Source of the DNA: Thiofaba sp049322715
GTDB lineage: Bacteria; Pseudomonadota; Gammaproteobacteria; Halothiobacillales; Halothiobacillaceae
NCBI GenBank assembly: GCA_049322715.1
Contig: JBMOQP010000010.1
Location: 1-64,000 of the forward strand
Direction: 5' to 3'
DNA: 64,000 bases
The number at the start of each line of letters is the position of its first letter. The stretch's first letter is position 1. The position numbers were made by a program, and so were the translations under genes. Below are positions 34,041-42,232 of this stretch, one piece after another. The notes beneath the pieces were generated by a model that did not search any database, had not been told where the DNA came from, and was given only the letters and a program-made list of their open reading frames with translations.

Positions 34041-35528
34041 TCAACTGAAGTCGTAGCGCGCGAGGTCGCGGTAGCCGATCGCCTCGGCCAGGTGCCCGGC
34101 GCGGATCGACTCGCTGCCGGCCAGGTCGGCGATGGTGCGCGCCACGCGCAGCACCTTGTCGCGCCCGCGCACGGAGAGGCCGAGCCTTTCCATCGCCTGC
34201 TCCAGCAGGTCAGCCTCTCCGGCCCCAAGCCGGGCATGACAAGCCAGCTCCGCCGCCCCCAGACGCGCGTTCGGCCTGCCCGAGCGTGCCATCTGCACCT
34301 CGCGGGCCTGCTCCACCCGCTGCCGCACGACCGCGCTGGACTCGCCGTCCGGCGGGGCGTCCAGGCGCAGGTGCTCCCTGGCCACCGGGGGGACCTCGAG
34401 CTGGATGTCGATGCGGTCGAGCAAGGGGCCGGACAGGCGCGCCCGGTAGCGGCGCCCGGCCTCCGGGTCGCTGTCGTCGCCCCTGGGGCTCGGATTCATC
34501 GCCGCGACCAGCTGGAAGGCGGCCGGGAACTCGACCTGGCGCGCGGCGCGCGAGATGACGATACGACCAGTCTCCATAGGCTCGCGCAGCACCTCCAGCG
34601 CACGCCTGTCGAACTCGGGCAGTTCGTCCAGGAACAGCACGCCGTGATGGGCAAGGGATATCTCACCCGGGCGCGGGGTCGAGCCGCCGCCGATCAGGGC
34701 CACGCCCGAGGCGGTGTGGTGCGGGGCGCGGAAGGGACGCCGCATCCACTGGCCGTCCGCGAAGCCCTGCGAGCTGACCGACCAGATCGCCGCGCATTCC
34801 AGCGCCTCATCCTCCCCCATGGCGGGAAGGATGCCCGCCAGCCGGTGCGCAAGCATGCTCTTGCCCGCGCCGGGAGGGCCGATCATCAGCACGTTGTGGC
34901 CACCCGCGGCGGCAATCTCCAGCGCGCGCCTGGCGCGGTGCTGGCCGCGCACGTCGCGCAGGTCGGGAACGGCCGGCACGGACGGCACCGCGACCTGCGT
35001 CGCCGGGCTCAGGCGCTCGACACCGAGCAGGTGGGCGACCACCTCGCGCAGATGGCCGGCGCCAAAAATCTCCGCCCCCGACACTCTCGCGGCCTCCGCG
35101 ACATTGCCGTGCGGCAGGATCAGCACGCGCCCGGCGTCCCGCGCGCGCATGGCCGCGGGGAGCACACCGGGCACCGGACGCAGCTCGCCGCTGAGGGCCA
35201 GCTCCCCCAGAAATTCGTAGGGCGCGAAGAGATCGGGCGAGAGCTGCCCCGTGGCGGCCAGCAGGCCGAGGGCCATGGCAAGGTCGAAGCGGCCGCCCTC
35301 CTTGGGCAGGTCGGCGGGAGCGAGATTGACGGTGACGCGGCGGGGCGGCATCTCGTAGCCGCTGGTCAGCAGGGCGGCGCGCACCCGTTCGCGGCTTTCG
35401 CGTACCGCGGCTTCGGGCAGGCCGACCAGGGCGAAGCTGGGCAGGCCGTTGGCGACATGGGTCTCCACGCTGACCAGCGGTGCCTCGATACCGACCTGGG
35501 CGCGGGCGTAGGTGACGGCGAGTGACAT
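34041..35528 (-). CDS. comM: YifB/ComM-family Mg-chelatase-like AAA ATPase
   Basis: 495 residues. N-terminal domain (ARAQVGIEAPLVSVETHVANG, GLPEAAVRESRERVRAAL), Mg-chelatase AAA core with Walker A IGPPGAGKSMLA and sensor region LAHHGVLFLDELPEF, and a C-terminal domain with LSVRGRDKVLRVARTIADL. In Vibrio ComM is a hexameric branch-migration helicase that helps integrate DNA during transformation; type IV pilus genes later in the window would suit that role. Confidence 0.92.
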   Translation of the reverse strand: MSLAVTYARAQVGIEAPLVSVETHVANGLPSFALVGLPEAAVRESRERVRAALLTSGYEMPPRRVTVNLAPADLPKEGGRFDLAMALGLLAATGQLSPDLFAPYEFLGELALSGELRPVPGVLPAAMRARDAGRVLILPHGNVAEAARVSGAEIFGAGHLREVVAHLLGVERLSPATQVAVPSVPAVPDLRDVRGQHRARRALEIAAAGGHNVLMIGPPGAGKSMLAHRLAGILPAMGEDEALECAAIWSVSSQGFADGQWMRRPFRAPHHTASGVALIGGGSTPRPGEISLAHHGVLFLDELPEFDRRALEVLREPMETGRIVISRAARQVEFPAAFQLVAAMNPSPRGDDSDPEAGRRYRARLSGPLLDRIDIQLEVPPVAREHLRLDAPPDGESSAVVRQRVEQAREVQMARSGRPNARLGAAELACHARLGAGEADLLEQAMERLGLSVRGRDKVLRVARTIADLAGSESIRAGHLAEAIGYRDLARYDFS

Positions 35529-35561
35529 GGTGACCCTCCTTGGTCAGTGGTCAGTGTAGGA

Positions 35562-35630
35562 GGCCCGCCCTCGGGCCGATAGTCAGCTTGGTCGTGCGGG
35601 GCGGCGCCCCCTACGGGGGACTCGCCGCCG
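35562..35630. repeat. Hairpins between ubiK and comM
   Basis: GGCCCG-CCCT-CGGGCC (35562-35577) and a larger GC-rich inverted repeat around 35598-35630 with CCCCC-TAC-GGGGG inside GGCGGC...GCCGCC. The sequence is non-coding and unassigned. Confidence 0.5.
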
Positions 35631-35645
35631 AAAGTTGGAAACCGG

Positions 35646-35903
35646 TCACTGATTGACGCCGTGGGCCGCGGCCTCCAGTGCCGCCACGCGGTGCTCGAGC
35701 GCCTCGAGCCTGGCGCGCGTGCGCTCCAGCACAGCCTTCTGCACCTCGAATTCCTCGCGCGTGACCAGATCCATTTTCTCCAGCATCTGCTGCAGTCCGA
35801 GCCGCGCGGTCTTTTCGATGTCGGAGCGCAGCTCGGTCAGGCCGGCGGGCATGGCCTCGCCGAGGCGGCGGGCGAAATCATCCAGTTGTTTGGGGTCGAG
35901 CAT
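35646..35903 (-). CDS. ubiK: Ubiquinone biosynthesis accessory factor UbiK (YqiC/BMFP family)
   Basis: 85 residues. N-terminal amphipathic part (DPKQLDDFARRLGEAMPAG), then VTREEFEVQKAVLERTRARL and a leucine-heptad coiled coil with MDLVTREEF, the family hallmark. UbiK forms trimers and works with UbiJ in aerobic ubiquinone synthesis. Here it is followed by comM, a common gammaproteobacterial neighbour. Confidence 0.9.
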   Translation of the reverse strand: MLDPKQLDDFARRLGEAMPAGLTELRSDIEKTARLGLQQMLEKMDLVTREEFEVQKAVLERTRARLEALEHRVAALEAAAHGVNQ

Positions 35904-35979
35904 GAGAGCACCTCGTTGTCTGACCGGACCAAGTCTAGCCCAGGAGCCCCCTCAAGGACGCCTCTTTCCGGGGCGTCGC

Positions 35980-36000
35980 GGCGCACCATGTTGGTGCGCC
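35980..36000. promoter_or_regulatory. NtrC binding site upstream of the porin-glnK-amtB unit
   Basis: GGCGCACCA-TGT-TGGTGCGCC is a perfect palindrome of 9-bp arms containing the NtrC consensus GCACCA-N3-TGGTGC. It is about 70 bp upstream of the sigma-54 promoter, a normal enhancer position. Confidence 0.75.
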
Positions 36001-36068
36001 AATCCTTCACCCCCTTGGCAAAGGCGATGATCAGTCACCAATACATTGATTTTCAAGCCAATATCAAG

Positions 36069-36085
36069 TTGGCACCGCTCCTGCT
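36069..36085 (+). promoter_or_regulatory. Sigma-54 promoter of the porin-glnK-amtB unit
   Basis: TTGGCAC-CGCTC-CTGCT with GG and GC 12 bp apart, one base off the -12 consensus. Located 53 bp before the porin start codon. Confidence 0.75.
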
Positions 36086-36137
36086 AGAGACTTCCTGCGA
36101 TCCTGCAGCAACCGACCAATACCTAGAGGATGCTTCC

Positions 36138-36905
36138 ATGCACGTTTCCATGAAAAAAGTCACTGCCGGTGTTCTGATGGCCCTCGGCCTGGCCGCCGCC
36201 CACGCTCCCGCCATGGCGGAGGACAGCCCCTACACCCTCAGCGCCAACATCGGCCTGACCAGCGACTACGTCTTCCGTGGCGTCTCGCAGACCCAGAATC
36301 AGCCCGCCCTGCAAGGTGGTTTTGACTTCGTCCACTCCAGCGGCTTCTACGTAGGCACCTGGGGCTCCAACGTCAACTGGGTCGAGGAAGGCGGCTACAA
36401 GGACAAGAACAGCATGGAGATCGACCTCTACGGCGGTTTCCGTGGGGCGCTGGCTGGCGACTTCGGCTACGACGTCGGCGTGGTCACCTACTACTATCCG
36501 GGTGACGATGTCACTGGCGCAATCGATCCGGACACCACCGAAGTCTACGCCGGCCTGACCTGGAAGACCGTGTCGCTGAAGTACAGCCATGTCGTGTCCG
36601 AGCACTTCGTGGGCTGGACGACCGTGGACGGCGACGAAACCCGCGGCAGCTACTACCTCGACCTCTCCGGCACCTATGACCTCGGCGGCGGCTGGGGCGT
36701 CCTCGGCCATGTCGGCTACCAGAACGTGAAGGACAACGACGATGCCTCCTACACCGACTGGAAGGTAGGCGTCACCAAGGACCTGGGCTTCGGCGTCGCG
36801 ACCCTGGCCTACACCGACACCAACGCCGACGAAAATGCCTATACCTGGGCTGGCGACCAGGTCGCGGACGGTCGCGTGATCGTGTCCTTCCTCAAGACCT
36901 TCTAA
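36138..36905 (+). CDS. TorF-family putative outer-membrane porin
   Basis: 255 residues. Signal peptide (VTAGVLMALGLAAAHAPAMA) followed by a beta-barrel pattern with the family opening SANIGLTSDYVFRGVSQTQ and a C-terminal strand ending in Phe (VIVSFLKTF), typical of Bam substrates. TIGR02001 group. The ATG at 36138 has AGAGGA upstream. Control by sigma-54 and NtrC and the following glnK-amtB suggest a channel for a nitrogen source; the solute is unknown. Confidence 0.88.
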   Translation: MHVSMKKVTAGVLMALGLAAAHAPAMAEDSPYTLSANIGLTSDYVFRGVSQTQNQPALQGGFDFVHSSGFYVGTWGSNVNWVEEGGYKDKNSMEIDLYGGFRGALAGDFGYDVGVVTYYYPGDDVTGAIDPDTTEVYAGLTWKTVSLKYSHVVSEHFVGWTTVDGDETRGSYYLDLSGTYDLGGGWGVLGHVGYQNVKDNDDASYTDWKVGVTKDLGFGVATLAYTDTNADENAYTWAGDQVADGRVIVSFLKTF

Positions 36906-36927
36906 TCAAGCCCGAGGCCGAGGTCAC

Positions 36928-36944
36928 CCCGGCCCGAGGCCGGG
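36928..36944 (+). terminator. Hairpin between porin gene and glnK
   Basis: CCCGGCC-CGA-GGCCGGG without a T run. Probably an RNA-stabilising or partial attenuating structure that raises porin message over glnK-amtB. Confidence 0.45.
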
Positions 36945-36969
36945 ATGCCCCATCAACCTGGAGAGAGTT

Positions 36970-37308
36970 ATGAAACTCATCACCGCCATCATCAAGCCCT
37001 TCAAGCTCGACGAGGTTCGCGAGAGCCTCGCCGAGGTTGGGGTTCAGGGACTGACCGTGTCCGAAGTGAAAGGCTTCGGCCGCCAGAAGGGTCATACCGA
37101 GTTGTACCGCGGCGCGGAATACGTCGTGGACTTCCTGCCCAAGATCAAGCTGGAAATGGTCGTGGACGATCCGCTGGTCGACACCGTGATCGAGGCCATC
37201 ACCCGCGCGGCCAAGACCGGCAAGATCGGCGACGGCAAGATCTTCGTCTCCCCGGTCGAGCAGGCCATCCGCATCCGTACCGGCGAGACCGGCCCGGGCG
37301 CACTGTAA
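36970..37308 (+). CDS. glnK: Nitrogen regulatory P-II protein GlnK
   Basis: 112 residues, standard P-II length. T-loop with the uridylylation Tyr in KGHTELYRGAEYVVDF, the start KLITAIIKPFKLDEVRE and the C-terminal GKIFVSPVEQAIRIRTGE signature. It binds ATP, ADP and 2-oxoglutarate and blocks AmtB when nitrogen is ample. Directly upstream of amtB, which favours GlnK over GlnB. Confidence 0.96.
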   Translation: MKLITAIIKPFKLDEVRESLAEVGVQGLTVSEVKGFGRQKGHTELYRGAEYVVDFLPKIKLEMVVDDPLVDTVIEAITRAAKTGKIGDGKIFVSPVEQAIRIRTGETGPGAL

Positions 37309-37320
37309 GGAGGACGCAAG

Positions 37321-38670
37321 ATGAATCCGATGCTTCTCAAATCGATGCTGATGCTCGGTGGCCTGGCCACCGGATCGATGGTCCTGGCCGAAGAGGCCGC
37401 GCCTGCGGTCGAGGCGGCCGCCGAGGTGGCCGAAGCCGCCGCCCCCACGCTGGACTCCGGCGCCACCGCGTGGATGCTGACCTCCACCGTGCTCGTGCTG
37501 ATGATGACCATCCCCGGCGTGGCCCTGTTCTACGGCGGCATGGTGCGCAAGAAGAACGTGCTCGGCACGCTGATGCAGAGCTTCGCCATCACCGGCCTCG
37601 TGGGCGTGCTGTGGATGCTGTTCGGCTACTCGCTGGCCTTCGACACCACCGGCATGGAGGAAGGGGTCACCAACCTCAACTCCTTCATCGGCACCTTGAA
37701 CAAGGCGTTCCTGAGCGGGATCGAGAAGGACACCCTGTTCGGCGCCATCCCCGAGTCCGTGTTCGTCGTGTTCCAGATGACCTTCGCCATCATCACCGCC
37801 GCGCTGATCACCGGCGCCGTGGCCGAGCGGATGAAGTTCAGCAGCCTGCTGGTGTTCATCACCGCCTGGCTGTTCCTGGTCTACGTGCCGATCGCCCACA
37901 TGGTGTGGAGCGGCGTGGGCGGCTTCTTCTGGGACATGGGCGTGCTCGACTTCGCGGGCGGTACCGTGGTGCACATCAACGCCGGTGTGGCCGGTCTCGT
38001 CGCCGCCATCATGCTGGGCAAGCGCCTGGGCTACGGCAAGGAGCCGATGGCACCCCACAACCTGGTGCTGACCCTGATCGGCGGTGCCCTGCTGTGGGTC
38101 GGCTGGTTCGGCTTCAACGCCGGCTCCGCTGTCGCAGCCGATGGCCGTGCAGGCATGGCGATGCTCGCAACCATGGTCGCCACATCGGGTGCCGCGCTGG
38201 CCTGGATGTTTGCCGAGTGGCTGGCCAAGGGCAAGCCGAGCCTGCTGGGCATCGTCTCCGGCGCGGTGGCTGGCCTGGTTGCCGTCACTCCGGCCGCCGG
38301 CTTCGTCGGCCCGGTCGGCGCCCTGATCATCGGCCTGGTCGGCGGCGTGGCTGCCTTCTGGGGCGCCACAGGACTGAAGCGCATGCTGGGCTATGACGAT
38401 TCGCTGGATGCCTTCGGTGTCCACGGCGTGGCCGGCATTGTCGGCGCCATCCTGACCGGCTTCTTCGCGGTCGAGGCGATCGGCGGCGTGGCCGGCGGCA
38501 TGGGCCAGGTCGTGACCCAGATCGTCGGCGTCGCCATCACCGTCGTCTACGTCGCGGTACTGACCTTCGTCATCCTCAAAGTGATCGACATGGTCATGGG
38601 CCTGCGTGTCAGCGAGGAGCAGGAACGCGAAGGCCTCGACACTGCCCTGCACGGCGAGCGCGTCGAATAA
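37321..38670 (+). CDS. amtB: Ammonium transporter AmtB
   Basis: 449 residues. N-terminal signal-like segment and an acidic linker, then eleven predicted membrane spans. Amt signatures: ALFYGGMVRKKNVLGTLMQ, DFAGGTVVHINAGVAGL (first pore His), GFNAGSA and DAFGVHGVAGIVGA (second His). Trimeric ammonium channel gated by GlnK, whose gene precedes it. Confidence 0.96.
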   Translation: MNPMLLKSMLMLGGLATGSMVLAEEAAPAVEAAAEVAEAAAPTLDSGATAWMLTSTVLVLMMTIPGVALFYGGMVRKKNVLGTLMQSFAITGLVGVLWMLFGYSLAFDTTGMEEGVTNLNSFIGTLNKAFLSGIEKDTLFGAIPESVFVVFQMTFAIITAALITGAVAERMKFSSLLVFITAWLFLVYVPIAHMVWSGVGGFFWDMGVLDFAGGTVVHINAGVAGLVAAIMLGKRLGYGKEPMAPHNLVLTLIGGALLWVGWFGFNAGSAVAADGRAGMAMLATMVATSGAALAWMFAEWLAKGKPSLLGIVSGAVAGLVAVTPAAGFVGPVGALIIGLVGGVAAFWGATGLKRMLGYDDSLDAFGVHGVAGIVGAILTGFFAVEAIGGVAGGMGQVVTQIVGVAITVVYVAVLTFVILKVIDMVMGLRVSEEQEREGLDTALHGERVE

Positions 38671-38709
38671 CCCCCCTACCCCGCGGGGCCGGAAGCCCCG
38701 CAATGATGC

Positions 38710-38737
38710 AGGCGCCCCATTTGTGGGCGCCTTTTTT
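38710..38737 (+). terminator. Rho-independent terminator after amtB
   Basis: AGGCGCCC-CATTTGT-GGGCGCCT stem running into TTTTTT. A GC hairpin (38683-38701, GCGGGGC/GCCCCGC) precedes it. Confidence 0.9.
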
Positions 38738-38782
38738 GTGCGCGCTATATTCTCAAGGCGCCTTCCTTGCGCATCAAAAGGG

Positions 38783-38798
38783 TGGCGCGCTTATTGCT
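38783..38798 (+). promoter_or_regulatory. Sigma-54 promoter of the second amt gene
   Basis: TGGCGC-GCTTA-TTGCT, GG and GC 12 bp apart, 40 bp before the start codon. Matches TGGCAC-N5-TTGCW except one base. No clear NtrC dyad was seen in the 110 bp upstream. Confidence 0.75.
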
Positions 38799-38837
38799 TT
38801 AGCGCACCCCTCGTTGTTTTTGTTCGTGAGGTTGCCC

Positions 38838-40028
38838 ATGACACCCACCGGTATGGACGTCTTTTTCCTGCTGATCGGCGCCGCGATGGTGCTGGCCATG
38901 CACGCAGGCTTCGCCTTCCTCGAAGTCGGCACCGTGCGGGAGAAAAACCAGGTCAACGCGCTGATGAAGATCATGGGCGATTTCGCCGTGGCAACCATCG
39001 CCTATTTCTTCATCGGCTACCCCCTCGCCTATGGCGTGGACTTCTGGAGCAGCGCGCAAGCGCTGTCCGCCGACCACGGCTACGGCCTCGTCAAGTTCTT
39101 CTTCCTGCTGACCTTCGCGGCCGCGATTCCCGCCATTGTCTCCGGCGGCATCGCCGAGCGCGCACGCTTCTACCCGCAGCTGGGGGCGACCTTCATCCTC
39201 GTCGCCCTGTTCTATCCGCTGTTCGAGGGCATGATCTGGAATGGCTCGTACGGTGTGCAGGGCTGGCTGGAGGCGAGCTTCGGCGCCAAGTTCCATGACT
39301 TCGCCGGATCGGTCGTGGTGCATGCCTTCGGTGGCTGGGTGGCGCTCGCCGCCGTACTGCTGCTCGGGCCGCGCATGGGGCGCTACGGCAAGCTGGGCGG
39401 CATGACCGCGCATCCGCCGTCGAGCATCCCCTTCCTCGCGCTCGGGGCCTGGACCCTGACCGTGGGCTGGTTCGGCTTCAACGTGATGTCCGCGCAGACC
39501 GTGGAGGCCGTCTCCGGCCTGGTCGCGCTCAACTCGCTGATGGCGATGGTGGGCGGCATCCTCGCGGCCCTGGTCGCGGGCAGGAACGACCCCGGATTCG
39601 TCCACAACGGCCCTCTCGCGGGTCTGGTGGCCGTCTGCGCGGGCTCCGACCTGATGCATCCGCTCGGCGCGCTGGTCACCGGCGCCATCGCGGGCGGCCT
39701 GTTCGTGGCGCTGTTCACCATCACCCAGAACCGCTGGAAGATCGACGACGTGCTCGGCGTATGGCCACTGCACGGCCTGTGTGGGGCCTGGGGCGGCATC
39801 GCGGCCGGCATCTTCGGCCTGGAGGCGCTGGGCGGCATGGGGGGCGTCAGCCTGATGAGCCAGCTGGTCGGGACCCTGCTCGGCATCGCCATCGCCCTGC
39901 TCGGCGGCCTCGCGGTCTACGGCGTGCTGAAAAAGATGGTCGGCCTGCGGCTGGACCAGGAACAGGAGTACGAGGGCGCCGACCTCGCCATCCACAAGAT
40001 CAGCGCCACGCCCCCGACCAACCGCTGA
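38838..40028 (+). CDS. Second ammonium transporter (Amt family)
   Basis: 396 residues from the ATG at 38838 (GAGG upstream). Shorter than the neighbouring AmtB and lacking its signal-like N-terminus and linker. Both pore histidines are kept (DFAGSVVVHAFGGWVAL; WPLHGLCGAWGG). Sequence is well diverged from AmtB, so it is an old paralogue. Own sigma-54 promoter and terminators on both sides make it an independent nitrogen-controlled unit. Confidence 0.92.
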   Translation: MTPTGMDVFFLLIGAAMVLAMHAGFAFLEVGTVREKNQVNALMKIMGDFAVATIAYFFIGYPLAYGVDFWSSAQALSADHGYGLVKFFFLLTFAAAIPAIVSGGIAERARFYPQLGATFILVALFYPLFEGMIWNGSYGVQGWLEASFGAKFHDFAGSVVVHAFGGWVALAAVLLLGPRMGRYGKLGGMTAHPPSSIPFLALGAWTLTVGWFGFNVMSAQTVEAVSGLVALNSLMAMVGGILAALVAGRNDPGFVHNGPLAGLVAVCAGSDLMHPLGALVTGAIAGGLFVALFTITQNRWKIDDVLGVWPLHGLCGAWGGIAAGIFGLEALGGMGGVSLMSQLVGTLLGIAIALLGGLAVYGVLKKMVGLRLDQEQEYEGADLAIHKISATPPTNR

Positions 40029-40045
40029 TCGCCCTTCCGGAAACG

Positions 40046-40078
40046 ACAACGCCCCGCATCTTGCGGGGCGTTGTGTAT
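40046..40078 (+). terminator. Rho-independent terminator after amt2
   Basis: ACAACGCCCCGC-ATCTT-GCGGGGCGTTGT, a perfect 12-bp stem followed by GTATT. Strong stem, weak T tract. Confidence 0.8.
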
Positions 40079-40230
40079 TAACCCGGCCCTTGAATAGGCT
40101 GGGTTAATCCGGGGCAGGGATGCCCCGGAACGCGAAGCTGGCGAAGCCTGCGGCATCAAGCCGCGTAGCCAAGGCCGGGCGTGTACCGGCCGAGGCTGCG
40201 CCCCAAAATACCACGGAAGGTATTTTGGGG
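40078..40230. repeat. Array of hairpins between amt2 and the DJ-1/PfpI gene
   Basis: Three main stems: TTAACCCGGCC/GGCTGGGTTAA (40078-40107, one mismatch), TCCGGGGCA-GGGA-TGCCCCGGA (40108-40129) and CCCCAAAATACC-ACGGAA-GGTATTTTGGGG (40201-40230, perfect). The middle one can also be drawn with an AGGGAT loop, like hairpins at 8678 and 57918. There is no gene between 40029 and 40257. Confidence 0.65.
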
Positions 40231-40257
40231 CCGGACTGATACGGCGCCGGGGCCGGG

Positions 40258-40806
40258 TCAGCGAACCAGTCCGGCCTCCACCTCGTCGCGCTTGCCCCGG
40301 CCAAGCAGCTGCTCGACCAGCGCCAGGGCGAAATCCATGGCCGTTCCGGGGCCACGCGAGGTGATGACCCGGTCATCCAGTTCGATCGTGGCGGAGCTGT
40401 CCGTCATGCCGGCCAGTTCCTCGGCGTTCAAGGCGCCGGGATAATGGGTCGCCCGACGCCCTTGCAGCAGGCCGGCATGCGCCAGCACCTTGGGCGCGGC
40501 GCAGATCGCCCCAACCAGCCGCCCCTCGGCATGGGTGCGCTGCAGGATGTGCAGCACCCGCGGATCGTCGCGCAGGTTGTCCGCCCCCGGCAGGCCGCCG
40601 GGCAGGACAACCAGGTCGAAGTCCTCATGCAGGACCTGGTCGAGGCTCGTGTCCGGCACGAGGACCGTGCCACGCGCCGCCCGCACTGGTCCAGGCTGCA
40701 GCCCTGCGGTCAGCACCTCGATCCCGGCGCGGCGCAGGATGTTGGTGATGGAGATGGCCTCCAGCTCCTCGAAGCCGGGAGCGAGGGGAACCAGGACGCG
40801 TGGCAT
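40258..40806 (-). CDS. DJ-1/PfpI family protein (YajL/ThiJ type)
   Basis: 182 residues. Motifs VLVPLAPGFEELEAISITNILRR, VVLPGGLPGADNLRDD and the nucleophile elbow GAICAAPKVLAHAG with the reactive Cys; late SRGPGTAMDFAL. This pattern is YajL/DJ-1-like, a group linked to oxidative-stress protection and deglycase or chaperone activities. Ten bases downstream of the ctpA stop on the same strand, so likely co-transcribed. Confidence 0.9.
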   Translation of the reverse strand: MPRVLVPLAPGFEELEAISITNILRRAGIEVLTAGLQPGPVRAARGTVLVPDTSLDQVLHEDFDLVVLPGGLPGADNLRDDPRVLHILQRTHAEGRLVGAICAAPKVLAHAGLLQGRRATHYPGALNAEELAGMTDSSATIELDDRVITSRGPGTAMDFALALVEQLLGRGKRDEVEAGLVR

Positions 40807-40816
40807 GGCGACCTCC

Positions 40817-42142
40817 TTAGCGGGTGCCGAGAATGACCATGCCCTTGAGCATGTTCAGGGCCTCGAACAGGGCAAAGTCGCTCTGCGCCAGCGGCTTGCC
40901 GTCCTCGCCGTTGACCACGTCGGCGGGCTTCGCCGCGCCGTTGCCCGGCCGGTTGCCGTTGTCGAGATGGCGGGAAAGATCGGCCTCCTTGAGGCGATGA
41001 TCATCCATCTCGACCTTGTCGACCGTGATCTGCGGCAGGAGGATGTCCGGGACGATGCCCTCGGCCTGGATCGAGCGGCCGGACGGGGTGTAATAGCGGG
41101 AGGTGGTGAGCTTCACCGCGCCACCATTGGCCAGCTCCTGGATGCTCTGCACCGAGCCCTTGCCGAAGGTCTTGCTGCCCATGATGATCGCGCGCTTGTG
41201 GTCCTGCAGGGCCCCGGCAACGATCTCGGAGGCCGAAGCCGAGCCGCCGTTGACCAGCACCACCATCGGTGCGCCGTCCAGCATGTCGCCGGCATGCGCG
41301 CTATAGCGCATCTGCGCGTCCTTCACCCGGCCGTCCGTATAGACCACCAGGCCGTTCTCCAGGAAGGCATCGGCCACGCTCACCGAGGCCTGCAGCACGC
41401 CGCCCGGATTGTTGCGCAGGTCGAGCACCAGGCCCGAGAGCTTGCCGCCCGCCTGCTTCTGCAGTTCCTCCACCGTCTGGCGCAGCTGCTCGCCGGTCTG
41501 CGACTGGAACTGGGTGATGCGAACGTAGCCGTACCCCGGTTCGAGCACCCGGCTCTTCACGCTCTTGACCCGGATGATGGCGCGCTCGAGGCTGAGCTCC
41601 AGCGGTTTCTCCAGGCCCTTGCGCACCACGGTCAGCTTGATCGCGGTACCCGGCTCGCCACGCATCAGCTTGACCGCGTCGTTCAGGGTCATGCCCTGCA
41701 CCGGCTTGTCGTCCAGGCGGATGATCAGGTCGCCCGCCTGCAGGCCGGCGCGCTGGGCCGGGGTGTCGTCGATCGGCGCGATCACCTTGACGAAGCCATC
41801 CTCCATGCCGACCTCGATCCCGAGACCGCCGAAGGTGCCGCTGGTACCAGCCTGCAGCTCCTTGAATTCCTCCGGGTCCAGGTAGGTGGAGTGGGGATCC
41901 AGGCCGGCGAGCATGCCGCGGATGGCATGGGTCAGCAGGGTCTTGTCGTCCACCGACTCGACATAGTCCGCCTTGATGCGCGCGTAGACGTCGGTGAAGG
42001 TGCGCAGCTCGTTGATCGGCAGGGACTCGACCGCGACGGCCGGGGTCTCGCGCTCCGCCAGCACGCCTGCGCCGAAGGTCAGCCCGAAGCCGAGGGCGAC
42101 GCCGGTCACCACCAGGGCCGCGGCACGCATACGCTGTTGCAT
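40817..42142 (-). CDS. ctpA: Carboxyl-terminal processing protease, S41 family
   Basis: 441 residues. N-terminal signal or anchor (AAALVVTGVALGFGLTFGAG), PDZ domain (GGLGIEVGMEDGFVKVIAPI...AGDLIIRLDD), and S41 protease with catalytic Ser in NGGSASASEIVAGAL and Lys in GSKTFGKGSVQ. A periplasmic protease that trims C-termini. I chose the ATG at 42142 because GAGGAG lies just upstream; the ATG at 42157 has none. It follows envC by 90 bp, a frequent gammaproteobacterial order. Confidence 0.93.
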   Translation of the reverse strand: MQQRMRAAALVVTGVALGFGLTFGAGVLAERETPAVAVESLPINELRTFTDVYARIKADYVESVDDKTLLTHAIRGMLAGLDPHSTYLDPEEFKELQAGTSGTFGGLGIEVGMEDGFVKVIAPIDDTPAQRAGLQAGDLIIRLDDKPVQGMTLNDAVKLMRGEPGTAIKLTVVRKGLEKPLELSLERAIIRVKSVKSRVLEPGYGYVRITQFQSQTGEQLRQTVEELQKQAGGKLSGLVLDLRNNPGGVLQASVSVADAFLENGLVVYTDGRVKDAQMRYSAHAGDMLDGAPMVVLVNGGSASASEIVAGALQDHKRAIIMGSKTFGKGSVQSIQELANGGAVKLTTSRYYTPSGRSIQAEGIVPDILLPQITVDKVEMDDHRLKEADLSRHLDNGNRPGNGAAKPADVVNGEDGKPLAQSDFALFEALNMLKGMVILGTR

Positions 42143-42232
42143 GGATTCACTCCTCATGTGCGCGGGCCGTGCCCGCGCGGAAAACCTGTTGCCGAGAGTC
42201 TATCAGCGCGGGCTAACCCTGTCCCGGGCCCA

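Noticed and set aside
38711..38732. NtrC site formed by GGCGCCC...GGGCGCC before amt2
   Set aside because: The spacing between half-sites is too wide and a T run follows, so it is a terminator.
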